Below, one piece after another: positions 59,926 through 64,000 of a stretch of 64,000 nt of DNA (positions are counted from its first letter, which is position 1; each line of letters opens with the position of its first letter). Location of the stretch: NCBI RefSeq assembly GCF_000613185.1, contig NZ_CCBB010000002.1, positions 1 through 64,000 on the forward strand. Direction: 5' to 3'. The notes below the pieces were generated by a model, which was not told the DNA's origin, ran no database searches, and worked only from the letters and a program-made list of their open reading frames with translations. Both the position numbers and the translations under genes were made by a program. Source of the stretch: Mycolicibacterium cosmeticum (lineage in GTDB: Bacteria > Actinomycetota > Actinomycetes > Mycobacteriales > Mycobacteriaceae).

Positions 59926-60038
59926 GCCGGTGAGGGGAGTACTCCTACCGCTGCGGTGTCGTCATCACGTGGTCCAACGTCGGACTACCGGTGCCGCGGG
60001 CCGCGCTCGTCATCGGCGCGGCGGAAGAGACCTCGGCC
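59926..60038 (+). ncRNA. yybP-ykoY (manganese) riboswitch
   Basis: The 5' leader of the TerC gene has the conserved landmarks in order: GGGGAGTA (59934-59941), GTCGTCA (59958-59964), an ACCGG segment after GTCGGACT (59980s), and GAGACCTC (60027-60034) closing a helix with the GTGAGG at 59930-59935. These match the known yybP-ykoY motif (for example L. lactis GGGGAGUAGC...GUCGUCA...CACCGGC...AGACCUUU). The motif senses Mn2+ and commonly sits before TerC/Alx genes. It ends about 30 nt before the ATG. Confidence 0.8.
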
Positions 60039-60068
60039 GTTGAACGACGACCGGAGGCTCCTGATTTC

Positions 60069-61076
60069 ATGAACGTGTCTGCACTCGAGTGGGGGATCAC
60101 CCTCAGCGTCACGATCGCAATTCTGCTGTTCGACGTGATCGTGATCGGGCGGCGCCCGCACGAACCGTCCCGGCGCGAGACCGCGACCTACCTGACGATC
60201 TACGTCAGCCTGGCCGTCGCGTTCGGGCTGTGGACCTGGTTCTTCCACGGCAGCCAGTACGGCGTGGAGTTCTTCGCCGGCTGGCTCACCGAATACAGCC
60301 TGTCGGTGGACAACCTGTTCATCTTCTTGATCATCATGGCCAGCTTCAAGGTGCCGAGGATCTACCAGCAGCAGGCGTTGCTGGTCGGCATCATCCTGGC
60401 GCTGATCTTCCGCGGCATCTTCATCGCGCTGGGCGCGGTGGCCATCGAGCAGTTCTCCTGGGTGTTCTACCTGTTCGGCGCGTTCCTGGTGTACACCGCG
60501 ATCAAGCTGGTCCGTGACACCGAGCATGACGACGACGCCGACAACGGCGTGGTGCGCTTCGCGCAGAAGCACCTGAAGTTCACCGACAAGTGGGACGGCC
60601 TGCGGCTGTGGGTGAAAGACCACGCCTCCGGTGGCAAGCGGCTGATGACGCCGATGTTCTTGGTGATCGTCGCGCTGGGCACCACCGACCTGTTGTTCGC
60701 GCTGGACTCCATCCCGGCCATCTACGGCCTCACCCGCGAGCCCTACCTGGTGTTCACCGCGAACGTGTTCGCGCTGATGGGTCTGCGGCAGCTGTACTTC
60801 CTGCTGGGTGACCTGCTCAAGCGGCTGGTGTACCTGTCCCAGGGGCTGGCGTTCATCCTCGGTTTCATCGGCGTGAAACTGCTGCTGCATGCGCTGCACG
60901 AGAACGAGGTGCCGTTCATCAACGGCGGGGAGTCGGTGCACGTGCCCGAGATCCCGACCCTGGCCAGCCTCGGCGTCATCGTGGTGACCCTGGTGATCAC
61001 CACGGCGGCCAGCCTGTACAAGACCCGGTCGGACGCGAAGAAGGCGGTGCCGGCGGCCGCCGACGCCGTCGAGTAG
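60069..61076 (+). CDS. TerC family Mn exporter (Alx-like)
   Basis: 335 residues with about seven to nine membrane segments and the TerC motifs SLSVDNLFIFLIIMASF and GTTDLLFALDSIPAIYG, whose Asp residues probably coordinate the metal. TerC/Alx proteins export Mn2+ or help metallate secreted proteins. ATG 60069 is chosen; the frame extends to 59991 but inside the riboswitch. Regulation by Mn through the leader is expected. Confidence 0.9.
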   Translation: MNVSALEWGITLSVTIAILLFDVIVIGRRPHEPSRRETATYLTIYVSLAVAFGLWTWFFHGSQYGVEFFAGWLTEYSLSVDNLFIFLIIMASFKVPRIYQQQALLVGIILALIFRGIFIALGAVAIEQFSWVFYLFGAFLVYTAIKLVRDTEHDDDADNGVVRFAQKHLKFTDKWDGLRLWVKDHASGGKRLMTPMFLVIVALGTTDLLFALDSIPAIYGLTREPYLVFTANVFALMGLRQLYFLLGDLLKRLVYLSQGLAFILGFIGVKLLLHALHENEVPFINGGESVHVPEIPTLASLGVIVVTLVITTAASLYKTRSDAKKAVPAAADAVE

Positions 61077-61167
61077 TCCGGGCGCCGTCTGCCCGATCGG
61101 CCTCGCCAGCAAACTCGATGAGTTAACATCTCGCCGGGGGTCTGGTGGTCGGGCCGGGACGGGGTTG

Positions 61168-62499
61168 GTGGTGGCGAACTCACGGGGGCGACATCGCGTT
61201 CGATCGGCGCAACAGCTCACCGGGGTGGTCGGGACCACGGGCATTGCCCTGGCCACCGTCGGGCTGATGGGTGCGACCCCGGTGACGACGACCGGCGTGA
61301 CCCTGTTGGCAAACTCGGCCGTGTACTACCTCCAGGGCACCAAGATCGGCGACACCACCAGCCACCCGGCGCCGTTCGCGTTCACCACCGCCATGATGAC
61401 GGGCGCCGGCCGGCCGGCACCGGAGGCCGACGACTTCACCTTCGTCGACTACCCCGCCACGATCGGGCCGTTCTCCAACGGCGGATTCGGTGACCCGTCC
61501 TGGGGCGCGTCGGTGGCACGCGGCATCGCCGCCCTCGGCGAGCAACCGCAACCCGGCGACACCGTGTTCGGGTTCTCCCAGGGCGCGGTGGTGGCCACCG
61601 CGTACAAGCGGGACCATCCGGGTAACGGCGTCAACTACGTGCTGGTGGAGAATCCGGGCCGGCCCAACGGCGGCGTCTTCGAGCGGTTCCGCGGGCTCTA
61701 CATCCCGCTGCTGAACGTGAAGTTCGACGGCGCCACCCCGGTGGTGCGTGACCCGCAGGCCGGTGGCGGCAGCACGGTGGACATCGCACGCCAGTACGAC
61801 GGGTGGGCCGACTTCCCGAAGTACCCGCTGAACCTGCTGGCCACCGCCAACGCGGTGCTGGGGATCGTCTACCTGCACGGCGACACCCAGGACCTCGACG
61901 AGAACGCCCTGGCGGACATCGACAAGACCGACCCGCGCTACTACCAGCAGCACGGCGACACCACCTACTACCTGATCCCGACCACACGGCTGCCGCTGTT
62001 GATGCCGCTGGGCGGCCTGGTGCCGAAGACGGTGCTCGACAAGCTGGATGCACCACTGCGGGCACTGATCGAAACGGGTTACGACCGAAGCGATTACAGC
62101 AAGAACACGCCGGCCCAACTGGTGCCGCCGATCGGTGCGCCGGCGGCAGCCGCGGCGCCCGCCGAGAACCCGGACTCACCCGCGATGCCGACGGCCGCGC
62201 CCGCGGTCACCGCGAAGACCGCGCCTGCGGACACGCTCGCTGCGAAGGACTCCGGCACCACACAGCCCGGTGCCGCCGCGACGGCGAAGGCGCCCAAGCC
62301 GGCGCGCACGTCGCTCACGTCGCAGCTGCGGCGGTCGGCCGCGGCGATCTCGTCGGCACTGCGCACGCCCGCGACCGACAAGACCGCGTCGACGGCGCCG
62401 GACTCCGAGCCCACGCCGTCCCGGCCGAAGACCCCGGATGTGGGGAAGTCGGCGGCCAGCGCCGCCGACGCGGGTGCGCATGAGGCGGATGCCGCCTGA
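61168..62499 (+). CDS. PE-PPE domain exported hydrolase-like protein
   Basis: About 443 residues. A signal-like hydrophobic start (VVGTTGIALATVGLMGATPV), then the PE-PPE domain (PF08237) with the serine-hydrolase elbow FGFSQGAVVATAY (near residue 130) and VENPGRPNGGVFERF. The C-terminal 110 residues are Ala/Thr/Pro-rich. PE-PPE domain proteins are cutinase-like esterases or acyltransferases. It lacks the PE or PPE leader itself. Start could be TTG 61165, GTG 61168 or GTG 61171. Confidence 0.8.
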   Translation: MVANSRGRHRVRSAQQLTGVVGTTGIALATVGLMGATPVTTTGVTLLANSAVYYLQGTKIGDTTSHPAPFAFTTAMMTGAGRPAPEADDFTFVDYPATIGPFSNGGFGDPSWGASVARGIAALGEQPQPGDTVFGFSQGAVVATAYKRDHPGNGVNYVLVENPGRPNGGVFERFRGLYIPLLNVKFDGATPVVRDPQAGGGSTVDIARQYDGWADFPKYPLNLLATANAVLGIVYLHGDTQDLDENALADIDKTDPRYYQQHGDTTYYLIPTTRLPLLMPLGGLVPKTVLDKLDAPLRALIETGYDRSDYSKNTPAQLVPPIGAPAAAAAPAENPDSPAMPTAAPAVTAKTAPADTLAAKDSGTTQPGAAATAKAPKPARTSLTSQLRRSAAAISSALRTPATDKTASTAPDSEPTPSRPKTPDVGKSAASAADAGAHEADAA

Positions 62500-62599
62500 A
62501 CTGTGCAGTGCCGCAGCAGGATTGATGATCGCGGTTAAGCGGATCGCCTAATCGGTAAACGCCGCGCGGGTACCTCTGGCCTGGTTACCCTGTGTCGCC

Positions 62600-63874
62600 A
62601 TGTCCACCGCTGTACGCAAGGCCGTCATCGGCGCGTCGATCGGCAATGCGGTCGAATGGTTCGACTTCGCCATCTACGGATTCCTGGCCACCTTCATCGC
62701 CGCGCAGTTCTTCCCGGCGGGTGACGAGACGGCGGCATTGCTCAACACGTTCGCGATCTTCGCGGCCGCGTTCTTCATGCGCCCGCTGGGTGGGCTGGTG
62801 TTCGGTCCGCTGGGAGATCGCATCGGCAGGCAGCGGGTCCTCGCCCTGGTCATCCTGCTGATGTCGGCCGCGACGCTGCTGATCGGCCTGCTGCCGACGT
62901 ACCGCGTGATCGGGGTGGCGGCCCCGTTGCTGCTGCTTGCACTGCGCTGTCTGCAGGGATTCTCGGCCGGTGGCGAATATGGCGGCGGCGCCGTCTATCT
63001 CGCCGAGTACGCCGAACCCGCGCGGCGTGGATTCACCGTGACGTTCATGGCGTGGTCCGGGGTGCTGGGATTCCTGCTCGGGTCCGTCACCGTCACCGTG
63101 CTGCAGGTCGCCCTGCCCGCCGGCGCCATGGACAGCTACGGCTGGCGGATCCCGTTCCTGTTGGCGGCGCCGCTGGGGTTGGTCGGCCTGTACATCCGGC
63201 TGCGCCTGGACGACACCCCCGAATTCACCGAGCTGAGCACCCGCGACGAAATCGCCGGCCGCCCACTGCGGGAGGCGCTCACCACGTCATGGCGGCCCAT
63301 CCTGCAAGTCATCGGTCTGTTCCTGATTTTCAATGTCGGCTACTACGTCGTCTTCACGTTCCTGCCCAGTTATCTGATCAAGACGCTGCACCACAGCAAG
63401 ACCGCGTCGTTCGTGTCGATCACCCTGGCCGGCCTGGTGGCGCTGGTGCTGATCCTGCCGCTGGCCGCGCTGTCGGACCGGGTGGGCCGGCGCCCGCTGC
63501 TGATCGCGGGGTCGACGGCGTTCCTCGTACTCGCGTATCCGCTTTTCCTGCTGCTGAACTCGGGGTCGTTGGCGGCCGCGATCGGGGCACACTGCGCGTT
63601 GGCGGCGATCGAGTCGGTGTACGTGTCGACGGCGGTCACCGCCGGCGTGGAACTGTTCGCCACCCGAGTGCGCTACAGCGGGTTCTCGGTCGGCTACAAC
63701 GTGTGCGTCGCGGCCTTCGGAGGCACCACGCCCTACGCCGTGACATGGCTGACCGCCAATGCCGGGAGCGTCATCGCCCCGGCCGCCTACCTGATGGTCG
63801 CCGCCGCGCTCTCACTGGGCACGGTGCTGACGCTGCGCCAGGAGCCGGATCGAGCGCGGCGCGGCCTGCCATGA
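62600..63874 (+). CDS. MFS transporter, metabolite:H+ symporter (MHS) family
   Basis: 424 residues, 12 membrane segments. [17 protein letters not shown] at the N-terminus and [20 protein letters not shown] mark the MHS branch (ProP, KgtP, ShiA), which imports dicarboxylates, osmolytes or aromatic acids with protons. The loop GDRIGRQR is the standard MFS A-motif. TACCCT lies 8 nt before the ATG. The next gene is a LacI regulator that may control it. Confidence 0.85.
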   Translation: MSTAVRKAVIGASIGNAVEWFDFAIYGFLATFIAAQFFPAGDETAALLNTFAIFAAAFFMRPLGGLVFGPLGDRIGRQRVLALVILLMSAATLLIGLLPTYRVIGVAAPLLLLALRCLQGFSAGGEYGGGAVYLAEYAEPARRGFTVTFMAWSGVLGFLLGSVTVTVLQVALPAGAMDSYGWRIPFLLAAPLGLVGLYIRLRLDDTPEFTELSTRDEIAGRPLREALTTSWRPILQVIGLFLIFNVGYYVVFTFLPSYLIKTLHHSKTASFVSITLAGLVALVLILPLAALSDRVGRRPLLIAGSTAFLVLAYPLFLLLNSGSLAAAIGAHCALAAIESVYVSTAVTAGVELFATRVRYSGFSVGYNVCVAAFGGTTPYAVTWLTANAGSVIAPAAYLMVAAALSLGTVLTLRQEPDRARRGLP

Positions 63875-63881
63875 TGGGCGG

Positions 63882-64000
63882 ATGACAGCGCAGCCGAAGT
63901 CGGCTCGGCCGGCTGAAGCCAACAAGTCGGCTCGGCCGACGGAAGCCAGCAAGTCGGCTCGGCCGACGAAAGCCGACGTCGCGCGCCTCGCCAACGTCTC
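63882..64000 (+). CDS. LacI family regulator with repeat N-terminus (3' truncated)
   Basis: Only 39 residues are present; the gene runs off the right edge. After MTAQP there are three tandem 9-residue repeats (KSARPAEAN, KSARPTEAS, KSARPTKAD) and then TKADVARLANVS, the opening of a LacI helix-turn-helix (usually T..DVARLAGVS within the first 10 residues). So a basic, Ala/Pro tail of about 28 residues has been added in front of the DNA-binding domain. It starts 7 bp after the transporter stop. Confidence 0.75.
   Translation, partial: MTAQPKSARPAEANKSARPTEASKSARPTKADVARLANV
63897..63977 (+). repeat. Three 27-bp tandem repeats in a LacI gene
   Basis: AAGTCGGCTCGGCCG begins each unit at 63897, 63924 and 63951; the remaining 12 bases differ at one to three positions. 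The period is 27 bp (nine codons), so gain or loss of units keeps the frame. Confidence 0.85.

Noticed and set aside
59991..60068. 26-residue N-terminal extension of TerC
   Set aside because: It would translate the 3' half of the riboswitch and has no ribosome site; ATG 60069 is preferred.
61112..61124. AACTC-GAT-GAGTT dyad upstream of the PE-PPE gene as an operator
   Set aside because: Only 5-bp arms, no partner site and no nearby regulator; too weak to call.

Overview
The window is 64 kb of high-GC chromosomal DNA from a mycobacterium, most likely a fast-growing environmental species (Mycolicibacterium type). Lineage markers are an Mce-family protein, DUF5078 and DUF732-like secreted proteins, a PE-PPE-domain protein, the mycobacterial-type methylenetetrahydrofolate reductase, a mycobacterial nitrobindin, an L,D-transpeptidase, an IdeR-like iron box and many leaderless starts (TANNNT 6-7 nt before an ATG/GTG). 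I see no rRNA, tRNA, insertion sequence, prophage or CRISPR array. Genes are tightly packed: no gap between genes exceeds about 210 bp.

Layout. 0-2.7 kb: secreted and envelope proteins (DUF732-like, DUF5078, orphan Mce, small membrane protein). 2.7-7.9 kb: a flavin monooxygenase divergent from a 2,3-butanediol dehydrogenase / acetoin reductase pair followed by a GAF-type regulator; an inverted repeat built from four GTTGCA half-sites lies between them. 7.9-11 kb: serine hydrolase, DODA-type dioxygenase and an IdeR-boxed FprA-like reductase. 11-15.1 kb: a TetR / polysaccharide-deacetylase operon divergent from a membrane protein, alpha/beta hydrolase, FAH hydrolase and DoxX gene, with two near-identical 18-bp operators between. 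15.1-20.7 kb: a second TetR regulon with two alpha/beta hydrolases, a class A flavoprotein monooxygenase and an amidohydrolase, tied together by the same 19-bp operator at both outer ends. 20.8-28.7 kb: housekeeping-type genes (hydrolase, MTHFR, HrpA helicase, DUF4383, NAD(P)/FAD oxidoreductase).

28.7-40.5 kb is the most interesting block: two divergent operons with a DeoR regulator, PdxA2-type dehydrogenase, DUF1537 four-carbon acid-sugar kinase, SDR, cytoplasmic Asp-box (sialidase-like) protein, a complete peptide/opine-type ABC importer, aldo/keto reductase and an HpaI-type aldolase. It reads as an uptake and catabolic pathway for an acidic sugar derivative whose kinase and PdxA steps would yield DHAP. 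40.5-46.7 kb holds an F420/PPOX oxidoreductase, an SRPBCC protein, a NitT/TauT-type ABC importer, a serine hydrolase and nitrobindin. 46.9-51.5 kb is an omega-amino acid (probably beta-alanine) module: aminotransferase and methylmalonate-semialdehyde dehydrogenase divergent from a PucR regulator.

51.6-64 kb mixes a dienelactone hydrolase, two small secreted or membrane proteins, a GGDEF protein with a degenerate active-site motif, GtrA, a compact DUF6529/Rieske redox module, L,D-transpeptidase, an O-methyltransferase, a TerC exporter behind a yybP-ykoY (manganese) riboswitch, a PE-PPE-domain protein, an MHS-family transporter and the start of a LacI regulator whose N-terminus is made of three tandem 9-residue repeats.
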